Shown here piece by piece: positions 1-10,496 of a DNA stretch of 64,000 nt. This DNA comes from Medicago truncatula. Lineage: Eukaryota > Streptophyta > Magnoliopsida > Fabales > Fabaceae. The DNA lies in assembly GCF_003473485.1 (NCBI RefSeq), contig NC_053042.1:20418501-20482500 (forward strand). Direction: 5' to 3'. The position numbers and the translations under genes are program-made. The notes below the pieces were generated by a model. The model was not told the origin of the DNA, made no database searches, and saw only the letters and a list, made by a program, of their open reading frames with translations. The number at the start of each line of letters is the position of its first letter. Within the stretch, counting starts at the first letter, position 1.

Positions 1-138
1 TTAATAGAATGGGTAACATAATCCACTTAAAATGTAATCGTGAAAATATTTAAAAAGATAAAGGACCAAAACGAAAAAATAAAAAGATAAAGAATTAAAA
101 TGTTACCTAAGGGGCCATTTGCATAATACTGTATATGT
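1..138. other. Left flank of the outer MULE, AT-rich
   Basis: Sequence outside the outer transposon. It is A-rich and contains 'aaggaccaaaacg', like the arms of the MULE-type MITEs elsewhere in the window. No gene is seen. The last base before the TSD is 138. Confidence 0.5.
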
Positions 139-147
139 GTATATACA

Positions 148-342
148 GGTGCAGTCTAACATGAGGGAGCCAACAGGTCCCTCATGACATGAGGGATCAA
201 AAGATGCTTTTTTTATTTTTTATTTTTTATTTTTTATTTTTACCTTAGCATCAAAGTAATGGATTGGATCTACTCCACCTCAGCAAGAGAGCACCTACAC
301 CTCTCCACACTCTAACACATTCCACCAAAAACATAACTCATT
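148..342 (+). repeat. Left TIR of the outer MULE
   Basis: About 195 bp, matching the reverse complement of 29988-30149 with scattered mismatches, up to 'cataactc'. The length difference is mainly a (T6-7A)n run at 208-242 that is expanded here. A perfect hairpin lies at 160-186: CATGAGGGA, a 9-nt loop, TCCCTCATG. The end next to the transposase probably holds its promoter, as in other MULEs; this is inference. Confidence 0.9.
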
Positions 343-903
343 ATTCTTCCACATTCAATCCTTTCTAGATCAACACTCCCACATTCACTCCCCGTTGTCG
401 GCGATTCTTCAAAAATCTTCCTCAAACACTACCAGCTGCGACCTACCACCATCTACACATTGTTTTTCCTTCTTTCTTTTCAGATTGAAAGTTCTCTTTC
501 TTTCCCAGCTCACCATCTTTATTTCCTAGCTTACCCTTTCTCTCTCTCGGTCAAATATAACAACCGCAAGTAACGGCGAGCTCAAAGAACAACATATACG
601 AAAGTTATTGTCCCACATGAAACATTTGCAGATCGAAACTCTTTTTTAGTTACTCACCACCATCACCGGCACCATCACCGGCAACTGGTAATTTTCTGAT
701 TATTTTTGTTTCCTTCGAAATTGTTTGAATCCTTGAAATATTATGCTAGTTGGGAGTAAAAATCTGTTATGTTTTGTTTGAATTCATGAAATATTATGCT
801 AGTTGGGAGTAAAAATTTGTTATTATGCTAGTTGCAGATTTGATTTGGTATGATTGATAATAAAACGACAATTTATTTTAGAATTAAAAATTTAATTTAA
901 TTG
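343..903 (+). other. Subterminal/5' leader region of the outer MULE
   Basis: CT-rich stretch (about 440-560) followed by AT-rich sequence leading to the transposase start. A tandem pair of about 40 bp, period near 52 bp, lies at about 728-820 ('gaaatattatgctagttggg' twice, with a third partial copy). No ORF of note. Probably promoter and 5' UTR of the transposase gene. Confidence 0.5.
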
Positions 904-2543
904 ATGTTTAGGAGCATGAAATGCAGAGCTTTTGATTGTTCTCAATTTATTGATGGAGGTCATGAAGAAGGGGCAGACATTGGAGAAGATGTTATGGTTG
1001 AAGAGGGGGAATACAATGGTAACATGGAAAATGATGGAAGTGGTTACGAAAGCGGACACAATGGTGAGTTTGAGCAAGATGGAGGTAGTGGTCAACCCGG
1101 AGAAGATGAAGGGGTGAACTATGGTGACATGGAAGAAGATGGAAGTGATGAAGAAGGAGTAGACTATGGTTCCATGGAAGATGGAAGTGATGAAGAAGGG
1201 GTAGACTATGGTGATATGGAAGAAGATGGAAGTGACGATGAAAACCAACATATCCAAGTTGATAGTGCTGATGACATTGTGGCATTGGACCTGAGTGGTT
1301 TAGGGCCTCTATTTGTAAGGAGAATTGAGTTTGGAAGCCAAGACATTGCATATGAGTTCTATAAATCCTATGGAAGAGCGAATGGATTTACAGTTCGCAA
1401 AGGCAAGTTGCTTTATTGCAAATCGGGAGAAGTAGTGCAACTCACATTTCTTTGCCATAGAGAAGGATATAGGATAAAAGGAATAACTGAGGCGAATAGA
1501 AAGCATCGGGAAAAACCTTATACTCGATGTGGATGTCAAGCTATGTTTCGGGTACACATAAATAGTTTCACAAATCGCTGGTCTGCTACAGTTTTTAATA
1601 ACCAGCACAACCATGAGCTAGCATCGCAGGAACATTGTGGACTGCTATCTTCACACTGTGTAATGACAGATTCAGACATAATGCAAATGAACAATATGTT
1701 AAAAAGTGGTATTTTACCTAATCGCATATATGCTTCATTTGCAAATCAAGCAGGAGGATATGATAAAATTGGTTTCCGGAGGAAAGATCTGTATAATCAA
1801 TTAGCAAAACAACGACGTCTGCGAAGGTCAGATGCAATTTCTGCATTAAGTTATCTTCGTGGATTGGGTTCAAATGATCCTATGATGTTTTTCAAGCACA
1901 CTACTGATTCTACAGGTAGACTACAACACCTGTTTTGGTGTGACGGAAAAAGTCGTCTTGATTACCAACTTTATGGCGACGTAGTCGCATTTGATGCAAC
2001 ATATGGTAAGAACCAATACCATTGCCCTTTAGTTGTGTTTGCTGGTGTGAATAATCATAACTCTACTATTATTTTTGGTGGAGCTATTGTTGCTGATGAG
2101 AAGGAAGAAACTTATGTCTGGGTGCTTTCACGGTTCTTGGAAGCAATGTCTGGAAAGTCGCCAACTGCTGTAATCACTAATGGTGATTTATCAATGAAGA
2201 ATGACATAAAACATGTGTTTCCAAATGCTTATCATAGACTGTGTGCGTGGCACTTGATTTGCAATGCATCGTCCAATATAGGTGATCCTGCATTTGTGGA
2301 TGAATTTAGAAAGTGTATGAAACTGTTGATTCATTTGGATTGCATGACAACAATTGGATCAAAGAAACATATATGAAGAGAAAGGCATGGGCAACAACAC
2401 ACATACAAGGCCAATTTTTTGCAGGCTTCAGAACTACATCTCGATGTGAGGGGTTGCATTCAGAGATGGGGAAGTTTGTTCATTCTCGATACAACTTGGC
2501 AGATTTTTTACTACACTATCACCGTTGTCTCAAACACAATTAA
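904..2543 (+). pseudogene. mudrA/FAR1-type MULE transposase, frameshifted and C-terminally truncated
   Basis: The first ATG of the frame is at 904. The N-terminus is acidic, with three repeats of a GDMEEDGSDEEGVDY type (about 1095-1250). A FAR1-type DNA-binding domain follows (from about 1320: FGSQDIAYEFYKSYGRANGF, then CGCQAMFRV and HNHEL). The MULE DDE domain follows, with the first Asp in VVAFDATYGKN and the second in VITNGDLSM before the CAWH motif. The frame ends at 2376. The protein continues in another frame from about 2313 (GLHDNNWIKETYMKRK, then TSRCEGLHSEM, where the catalytic Glu lies) to a stop at 2543. So there is an indel with probable loss of some residues around 2313, and the SWIM zinc finger expected at the C-terminus is missing. 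It cannot make a full transposase in this form. Confidence 0.88.
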
Positions 2544-2653
2544 ACTAATTTCACATAATATTTTAGGAAATATGACATATAAAACACATAGACGGATAGA
2601 TGTTCATAAATTACATTCGAAAGAAAGGACTCAATGATTCATACTCTAATGTT

Positions 2654-3180
2654 TTAATTTCTAATGACTGTTACATAGAGCCTATCCGATGGATTCTCAA
2701 CAACAAAGAACAATGTATCGCCAACTTTGAGATGCCCTTGCCGAACATAATCATACCAACCTTTTCCAATGTATTTCTTATTTTCAATTTTAGCAGATGA
2801 AAGGATTTCGCATTCAAATAATGTACCATTATCTTCATCATGAAGAACAATATTACTTTGATTCACATGAAAGCTTTGAATGGCAACGTGGTTAGGAATA
2901 TGCTGCACACAAAATGTCAAATGAATTAAAAGGTAAACTAACATTAAATACAACTTATGAAGCATGAAATAGTTGATTCAAGCTATACAAACGCACCATA
3001 ACATTTTTTTAATTGAATCAAAAGAGTAGTAACCTTGACCATCCAAACATAGTCATCAACATGGTCCAAGTTAGCAATCCATTCTCCAACAAGATCTCCT
3101 ATTGGTCCATCAACCACTTCCTCGTCTTCATCTTCAACGGGGTAAAAATTCGCGTAAAATTCAGCCAACTCGGGATCCAT
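2654..3180 (-). CDS. Small B3 DNA-binding-domain protein (two exons, about 131 aa)
   Basis: Exon 1 is 3180-3034 (49 codons, starts MDPELAEFYANFYP, acidic). The intron is 3033-2903, with donor AAG/GTTACT and acceptor TGTGTGCAG/CAT, phase 0. Exon 2 is 2902-2654 (82 codons and a stop). Exon 2 matches the core of the plant B3 domain: HIPNHVAIQSF, then GKGWYDYV, then LKVGDTLFFVV and LYVTVIR. B3 domains bind DNA in plant transcription factors such as ABI3, ARF and REM proteins. The gene lies inside the outer MULE, converging on the transposase with about 110 bp between stops, which is the mudrB position of MuDR. It is short for a B3 factor and has no second domain. It may be a captured host gene or a partner adopted by the transposon. 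Exon structure is predicted from splice signals only. Confidence 0.68.
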
Positions 3181-3993
3181 TTCAACGCTGCATTTAATAA
3201 TTTCATTAACATGAATCAGAGTTGAAATGATAATTATATAAAAAATCTGGCATAATAGTATGAGGCCATTAGTTTAGATAAATAATATGTTGTTTTATAT
3301 GTGAAAAGTTAGATCAGTTAGTGCTACAAGTTGGATGTATATGCAAATATCAGTTAGCAACCTTATGCATATATGAACCAAGAGCAAGAAAAGTTAGAAT
3401 GAGCAAGAAAAGTTAGATCAGTTAGTGCTACAAGTTGGATTTCTTCATTATCCACCAAAAATCATTTAGAATGCTACAACAACTAAAGTGAACTTATGAT
3501 TATATCCTTACCAGTAACCACATACACACGCAAAAAAAAAAAAAAGAGGGTGTAAAAAATTGAGATGCAACCTTGAAGATGAAGTCATTGGGTCCTTTGA
3601 ATGCTCCTAGTTGAGGAATGAGATCTTTGTTTGAGCTGAACTAGGATGTGTGTGGTAATGGTTTCTTGTTGGGTGGCCTTCTCTATAAAGGCAAGATTTG
3701 TGTGGGGTAATGAATTTTGTATTTATTATGAATGGGGACCATTTTGGTTATAACTTTGTTGGAATGTATTGAAAACCATAGTGTCCCTGCTGTCCTTAAA
3801 AAAATTTCTCTCGACCCGCATTAAAAAATTAAGAAGCATACATATTTAGTCGATAGTGTTAACCACAATGACATTTACTATATCAACATTGTTTATATGA
3901 TGCATACATATTTTGATTAGATTAATATAAAATAGATAAACTAGGAAGCTTGTTTACCTATGTAGTAATCCAAAATAATGTTCCTTAAATTTA
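3181..3993. other. Non-coding interior of the outer MULE (upstream of the B3 gene)
   Basis: AT-rich sequence upstream of the minus-strand B3 gene, so likely its promoter and 5' region. The phrase 'agttagatcagttagtgctacaagttggat' recurs at about 3307 and 3413. An A14 run lies near 3533. No other gene is seen. Confidence 0.45.
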
Positions 3994-4337
3994 AACTAGG
4001 AAGGACAACTCCCCGGTGACTAAAACGTTCCTAACCTTTGAACGGAAGCATGTTTAGTCGATCCCAGGTGTTGGATGTGACCCTCGCGTAGTTAGAAGGA
4101 AGCAAAAACTGAGATTTCTCATATCGGAATCCCGGACACGTGTCTATCGGACAAATTATCCCTTCAGAAGCCTAGTCAACTAGGAAGGACAACTCCCCGG
4201 TGACTGAAACGTTTCTAACCTTTGAACGGAAGCATGTCTAGTCGATCTCACCGTTGGATGTGACCCTCGCGTAGTTAGAAGGAAGCAGAAACTGAGATTT
4301 CTCATATCGGAATCCCGGACACGTGTCTACCTGACAA
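3994..4337. repeat. 184-bp-period tandem duplication
   Basis: Two copies, 3994-4156 and 4178-4337, both starting AACTAGGAAGGACAACTCCC and ending near CGGACACGTGTCTA. They differ at only a few positions. They are GC-richer than the surroundings and contain no ORF. Nature unknown; perhaps a piece of another repeat captured by the MULE. Confidence 0.85.
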
Positions 4338-5899
4338 TGTCAGTTTAATTAGATTTGATTAGGAATATTTTATAATAAAATAAGGTATGTTTATTTATTT
4401 ATTTTTTTTTTTTTAAGGAATAAAATAAGGTAAGGTTATAATCTTATATAAGTGATTTTAGTTTTACCGAACAATGTTATAATTTTGGTTTTAATTGTGA
4501 TTTTGGTTTTACCGGACAATGTTATAATTTTGGTTTTAATTATGATTTTGTTTAACAAAATCAATTGATTATGGCATCTGCTAATTATTTTGGACAAACC
4601 TGTTAACTATAGGATTATGTTATGTTTTCTAAGTTAATTAAATTTAGGAGTTAACTCTATGTACCAACCTTTGTAAAAAAAATAAAAAATATTCTATGGA
4701 TCAAGCAATTATCTGACATTAAGTGTGTTTTCTAATTTACATTGTTATTAATCTTCTAATTAAGTGTTTGTTGGTTAAAGAAATAATATGTCTTTGTTGC
4801 ACTCCATTTGATGTGATTATTTGCTAAAAATTAATTATAGTTTTTTAATAATATAATTGGCAAAAGCTAAGTGACAATTAACTTTTGCTCAAAAAGAAAA
4901 AATAGTGATAATTATCCATTAATACGGATTATTTTTTTAAAAGTTCACCAAAGCTAAGCAAAGTAGTGAGATACTTCTCCACACATCCCAAAACGATTAA
5001 AACCCAGCACACAACAGTCAACACACCACAATTTTTGTTTGAATCACAAGCAATGCATTCAATGAATTTTGGACTATTACACAGTTAAACAACATACAAA
5101 TGGAATGTCTTTAGACCTCAACATCAAAAAGGGATTTGTAGGGTATTGCAAAATTGGAGCTACTTGACACATGTCAGCAGATGAGAGGATTGTAATAACC
5201 ACACAACACACAATATTGTCTTTTACCCATGTTGTAGCATGCTTTCACAGACATTATCCTTCAAAATTTTATTAATTGATATGCATTTCACCAAAATTTT
5301 CATAGATGGCTCGGCGCCTTTTAGATAACCATGTTAAACCTGCAATTTTTAATGGCATTTATGAAATAAAAATTAAAATAATAAAACTGTGCTCTGCTTT
5401 TCATTAATTGATATGCATGATAATGGAAACTAATGGTATCCTGCACCCTATCTCCAAGGCTAAATTAATCTTAAATATGGAATGCTTTGAAAACCATTAC
5501 CCTGCTTTACATTTAATGTCCACTTTGCAAGACAATAGACCTATCCTCAAATCAAGTCACAACCTATGTTTAATTCATTCAACTCAAATAGTTGCAACTC
5601 AACTAAGTGGTGGTTGATAGAGGCAGAGATGAACACTGAAGACATGGAAACCAAAATAAAGGGGTATGATAACAAACAAGCAATTAATACAGTTAAGAAT
5701 GATGGTTGATATGCATTTACTATATATATATATATATATATATATTTGCAGAGATGAAAATATTTCACATCTGGGTGAGGAGTTACACGTGGATGCATCT
5801 GTTTGTTCTAATATGGTAGTATTCATTCTTTAGTTTTTAATTCAAGTTCCATGTAGATTGCATTAATGGCACAAAATTTACTCACCAATCATACTTTCA
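4338..5899. other. Non-coding interior of the outer MULE
   Basis: AT-rich. It contains a 45-bp-period tandem pair at about 4460-4555 (TTTTACCG[A/G]ACAATGTTAT twice) and an AT microsatellite at about 5722-5746. Short ORFs here show no recognisable domain. Confidence 0.45.
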
Positions 5900-6082
5900 A
5901 TGCAGTTGGGAAGCCAAAGCAACGACACATTTCTTGCATTACTGAAGGAATCATTGCAGTTCCAAAAGGTATATATTCTGAAAATGATAAACACAATAGA
6001 GGTTGAATACATGCTACTTGAAAATGAAATAAACATATGTGTGACCAAAAAAAGTAAAAAGTGTTACAATAGATTTAGGCAA

Positions 6083-6230
6083 GGTGAAAGTTTAAACATG
6101 TTTGATAAACTGAACATATGTAGTGATATATGAGCCAATGGTTAGATATTGGAGATTACGCTGTGCATGTAGTGAAAGTTTAAACATGTTTGATAAACTG
6201 AAGATATGTAGTGATATATTAGCTGTGCAT
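6083..6230. repeat. Short direct repeat, about 46 bp, period near 90 bp
   Basis: The phrase GTGAAAGTTTAAACATGTTT, with the following 'gataaactgaa.atatgtagtgatatat', occurs at about 6085 and again at about 6174. It lies just before the ULP1-like exons. Confidence 0.7.
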
Positions 6231-8503
6231 GATATATTTTCAAGATTACACTGATAGGTTAGTTATGCTAAACGATTGCTTCAACATAATCTGCAATAAA
6301 GTAGATAAAATGGAAAAAAAGATTATAAGAATTGAAGACCGTCTTGATCCTAAATTCACAACAGATGTAAAACCCACTCAAAACGTTGACGAATATGACA
6401 TACCTTCTCAGCAACCCCATGACAAAAAATCACAAGAAGAAGTGATAAGTAAGAAGAAATATGTTAAGAACAACAGTTTCAAAGGATCTGATGTGAGCGA
6501 TGTTATCCTGGACCTTGAATCAGATGGAGATGATGCTACATATGCCTGTACCTCTCAATTGCTAAATTTAACCCCATCAAGACAAGCAAAAACCATAGGA
6601 AGGGCATTACGATTCAGTAGCTCTCCTCCCATTGCACCAAAAACCATGCCAACCTTTGGCAACCCCTTTCCTATGAAACCACCAGTTGCATATCATTCCC
6701 CAACCAATAAAACACAGAAATTGCAAACCTTTGGCTTCTCACCTACCTTCAAAACACCAAAGGGATTATGCTTACGGAACAAGTCAGAACCCCATAGTGC
6801 ACCAAAATTACCAAACTTTCACACGTCCCCTCCAAATAAAACACCACAAGTTCAAAAGAGGATGGAACCAACCATGGAAAACTCCCTTAAGAAAAAACAA
6901 CGTTCGGTACCCTTCACTCATAAGTCAAAAAACACATTGAAGGTGAAAGAAGGGCCCACACAAAACACTCCTAAAGTGACCCCCCTACTACTTGTGGCCA
7001 GACCAAACAAAAGGTGTTCAAATTATTACATGTTATAACATCATAATTAGAGATCCTAAGTACTATTAATCTAATGTTTGCTCTGTGCATTTTCAGGTGA
7101 AGTCAAACTTTAAAACAAGTGTAAAAATAGAACTATATGATGAAGCCCATCACTTGGCTACTTATGTGTTTCATCCCGATAAAGACATGGGGTATTTTAA
7201 CTCTATTCACAATGATTGGTTTACATTCATTTTACATGACCATACATTATACACTATATATTGAATCTGAGTGTTGCAATTTGAATGAAGGGAGTATTTG
7301 TTCAAGGCATCAGATTATCAAGCAAATCAGATGTTATTCCAAACACTATATCCCAGAAATACTGTGGCTGCAGAGGTAATATATATAGGAAATCCAATTG
7401 GATCAGTTATTCAGCTTTTCCACACCTAATATTTTTTAACCATTATGTTAGATCTTGTATATCATGGCCCTGAAGACTACATGGGTTCAGAGGAACATCC
7501 CTACCCAAACGGTTTGGACATTCTCTCCATCATTCGCGGTAAAGTACTCTTTGTTAGACTATGATACATGAATGTTAATTATATATTTATTCATTCTAAT
7601 CAATATTGTAAATGTAATTGTCCACTAGAATGATGTGATTAATTCTGCCTCACTACAAGAGCTAATCCATGATTATGCGGATACCTGGATGCCGCCATTT
7701 GGTGACTTGAAATATGTAAGTCATTATGTTCAAGTACATATCAATTATTACTACGGATCCTCATTATTTTAGTAATCTAAATACATATTTTGGGCGTATT
7801 TTGACATAGGTTTATGTTCCCATCAAGGACAACTGTGATAATTGGTATCTAATGGTGGCATCAATTCATGAGGGAATTGTTTACCACATGGACCCATGTG
7901 TTTCAGTAAATGGTATCCCAGCTAGGCAGAGAGTGATAAAGAAACTGGTATTATAAAAAACCAGAAAATTTATATTTTCCAATATATTTTGAGCCTAGTC
8001 TCTAACCATTACCAATGTTCATTGAAATGGGAAACCATTATCCAAATCATGCAATCTGACCACTATCCACCAGATTTTTTGCTAGGCCAGCACATTCATG
8101 CTGAATGGGATATATCTGATCCAATTGGAATTGTTTCTAATGACTACTGGTGAGTCAACTCTATATATCACTATTGAAAAACAAAAATATGATTGTAGTA
8201 TAACCTATTGACAATTTATGAATTGTTTACTGAGCCAACACTCTGGAGTTTGGGTACTAGGATGGATGGGAATGGAGGACATGTTTCAGCCTAACACCAC
8301 TGGCTTGGTTTGTGATTTGTTTAAATAAATAGTTATGATTGTTATAATGTGTAAAATTTTATACTTAGAACATGTTTTTGTTTCAGGTACATGAGGATGT
8401 GATCAGGTTAAAGGTGGCCACAGACCTAATCATGTGGGAACATAATGAGTTAGCTGCAAACTTACAGGCCAAGGCAGAAGACAGTTGGCTATCTAAGCAT
8501 TAG
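6229..8503 (+). pseudogene. Decayed ULP1 (C48 peptidase)-like gene of the outer MULE
   Basis: The long first block (6229-7036) is a basic, Pro/Lys-rich region of low complexity. After an acceptor at 7096 a short exon reads VKSNFKTSVKIELYDEAHHL. Further exon-like blocks read SLQELIHDYADTWMPPFGDL (about 7646), VYVPIKDN..NWYLMVAS..EGIVYHMD (7811-7950), GVWVLGWMGMEDMFQP (8245 on) and VIRLKVATDLIMWEHNEL, ending at a stop at 8501-8503. The VYVPI-xxx-WYLMV-xxx-GIVYHMD pattern is that of plant ULP1-like proteases, which remove SUMO-type tags and are carried by KAONASHI-type MULEs. The position of the catalytic His reads Asn (codon 7840-7842). The Cys of DCGVW reads Ser in HSGVW (codon 8242-8244). The Asp is kept. 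Exon borders are approximate. Family assignment is inference from motifs. Confidence 0.62.
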
Positions 8504-9115
8504 GAATGATAATCTGTAAATGATTTTTTGTAATGTCAAAGGTGGGAAGCATCTAGTTGGGTATGAAGAACTATTTGTGCCAAGTTGGCACTCAATAATC
8601 AGTCAACAAGCCTTAAACTATTTTCAGTTGTTTTAGAAGAGACTTAGCTTACAATATGTGCTCTACTTTTTGGATGTTTAATAATTTCATCTTTTGGAAT
8701 GTAATCTTTAAGTACTTTGACTTGAATTGTGTCTTATCTTTGTGGAACATCAGACATGGTCTATGGGCATGTAATGTTAAGTACTCTTATTATTATCATA
8801 TTATGTTAAGTACTATTTTGCTTCAATATATATCTTGCAATCAGTTATTTGCACATCTTATTCACACTAACAAAAATTCATCAAACATAGTACACAAAAT
8901 TATTCAATTCCTTCTTCATTCTCAATTCATCATTTTTGGATTCCTGGAAAAAAAGGGAAGAATACGAATTGAAAGGGATTAATACGGGAAAGAAAGGGAG
9001 ATATGTACACGAATTTAAACAGAAATTCGATTAAGAGAAGAAGAATAGATGAATGCGATGAGGAATTGATGAAGGAGATGGGAATGGAGAATGGGGGGAC
9101 TTGGGGGGTTTTAAA
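8504..9115. other. Outer MULE interior between the ULP1-like gene and the inner MULE
   Basis: 3' region of the ULP1-like gene and AT-rich sequence. A short frame at 9003-9125 (MYTNLNRN..) is interrupted by the inner MULE at the TSD, and its frame resumes after 29387 as IPLEKKEEVT before a stop. No domain is recognised in it. Confidence 0.45.
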
Positions 9116-9133
9116 CCCTAATATCCGGCAAAA

Positions 9134-9173
9134 GTTATGGTGCATAAGCCATAACTTATGCACCATGCATAAG
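9134..9173 (+). repeat. Left TIR of the inner MULE, with hairpin
   Basis: The core 9137-9166 is a perfect 12-bp-arm hairpin: ATGGTGCATAAG, 6-nt loop, CTTATGCACCAT. It is followed by GCATAAGG. The right copy (about 29334-29373) has the arms GGTGCATAAGGA / TCCTTATGCACC. Both ends of the element can therefore fold by themselves as well as pair with each other. Confidence 0.85.
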
Positions 9174-10496
9174 GTCTTCACAGCCATCAGATCAATTGGA
9201 CACTTGTAATAATCCTACGTCTTCAGCTCAGATCCCACATTCATTGATTCAGTTGTGCCCGACGAAACCAAACGCTCACAACCTCGCCGGAAACCACTGT
9301 CGCCGTGTTTGTCTTCATCACCGACGCTTTCTTCATCACCGGAGTCAGTTGTGCCCGACGTGGTTTTCGGGCTAGTTCACGGCGTGATTGCGCCGATTTT
9401 CAACGGCGAACCTTGCTCGCCGCTCCGATGTCGTTTTCCGGCTGGTCACGGCGTGATTGCGTCTTTATTTCACTGTCTAAGGTTACACGAGTTTCACCCT
9501 TGCTCGCCGGTCCGACGTCGTTTTTCCGGCTATCGCACTCCAGCAAAATTCGTACTGCAATTGAAGAGGTAATCATGTATATGATTTTTGTTGTATTTAG
9601 GTTTTGATTCAAATTTCGGATTTTGTTAATTGTTTTCTGTTCTTAGGATCAATTTAGTGATAAAATACATCTAACATCAATTTAGGATCAATTTCTGGCT
9701 CTTGTGTGTTCTTAATACATCTTATATTCGTACTGCAATTGTTTTCTGTTCTAATGGTAAACCATTTTCACATCACAATGGTTTTGACATAGTTTTGAGA
9801 GTTTAACAAAGTTCTAACAAAGTGCATTGTGGCTTCTAAATCTCTATTTCTATATTACTTGTTATTTTCACTTATATTTCTGGCTCTTGTGTGTTTTTTC
9901 CTAACTCAAGCACAAGAAGAACATGAGACATATCAATGTCGGCATCAACACACGTGATTATATTCAAATAATTCACACACACATACAATAAAACCGAATA
10001 TCGCAAAACCATTGAAAGAAAACTACTGTTGGCAGAGCAATTAGTGCATCGGCCGAAAATTAACAATTGTGATATGTGGTCAAAATTCAATGTCACAGAT
10101 ACAACAATATATTTGTATATTACTTGTTATTCTCACTTATATTTCTAGCTCTTATGTGTTTTTTTCCGAACTCAAGCACAAGAGGAACATGAGACATATC
10201 AATGTCGGCACCAACACACATGATTATATTCAAATAATTCACACACACAACCACATTTTTAATAGCATCAAAATATATTAGAATTTAGAGCCAAATATAT
10301 GCTAGAATCAGTATCTCACAAGGATAACAATGAAAACCTAGTATGTATTTGGTACAAAGAATCATCAACAAATCCCAAAAATTCTAAATTCTCAGCATTT
10401 GGTGGTGTCATAATAAAGCATAAGTTTCAATGAAAACCTAGTAGTTCTGACACTAATATATTTGTTTGTTCTTAATAGTGTTTGTTGCTGTTTTCA
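9174..10496 (+). other. Inner MULE left subterminal region
   Basis: GC-rich at 9255-9545, with many CGCCGG/CACGGCG words, typical of MULE subterminal regions. It then becomes AT-rich. Two diverged copies of a 140-bp block lie at about 9851-9990 and 10116-10254 (TATATTACTTGTTATT start, ending in a CACACACA tract; period 265). Probably promoter and leader of the transposase at 10497. Short ORFs in the GC-rich part show no domain. Confidence 0.5.

Noticed and set aside
892..1351. Minus-strand ORFs rich in Phe, Ile and His opposite the transposase N-terminus
   Set aside because: They are the antisense of the acidic GDMEEDGSDEEG repeats and have no independent signal.
9255..9612. Overlapping ORFs on both strands in GC-rich sequence of the inner MULE
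   Set aside because: GC-rich subterminal DNA has few stop codons; frames on both strands are equally open and no domain is seen.
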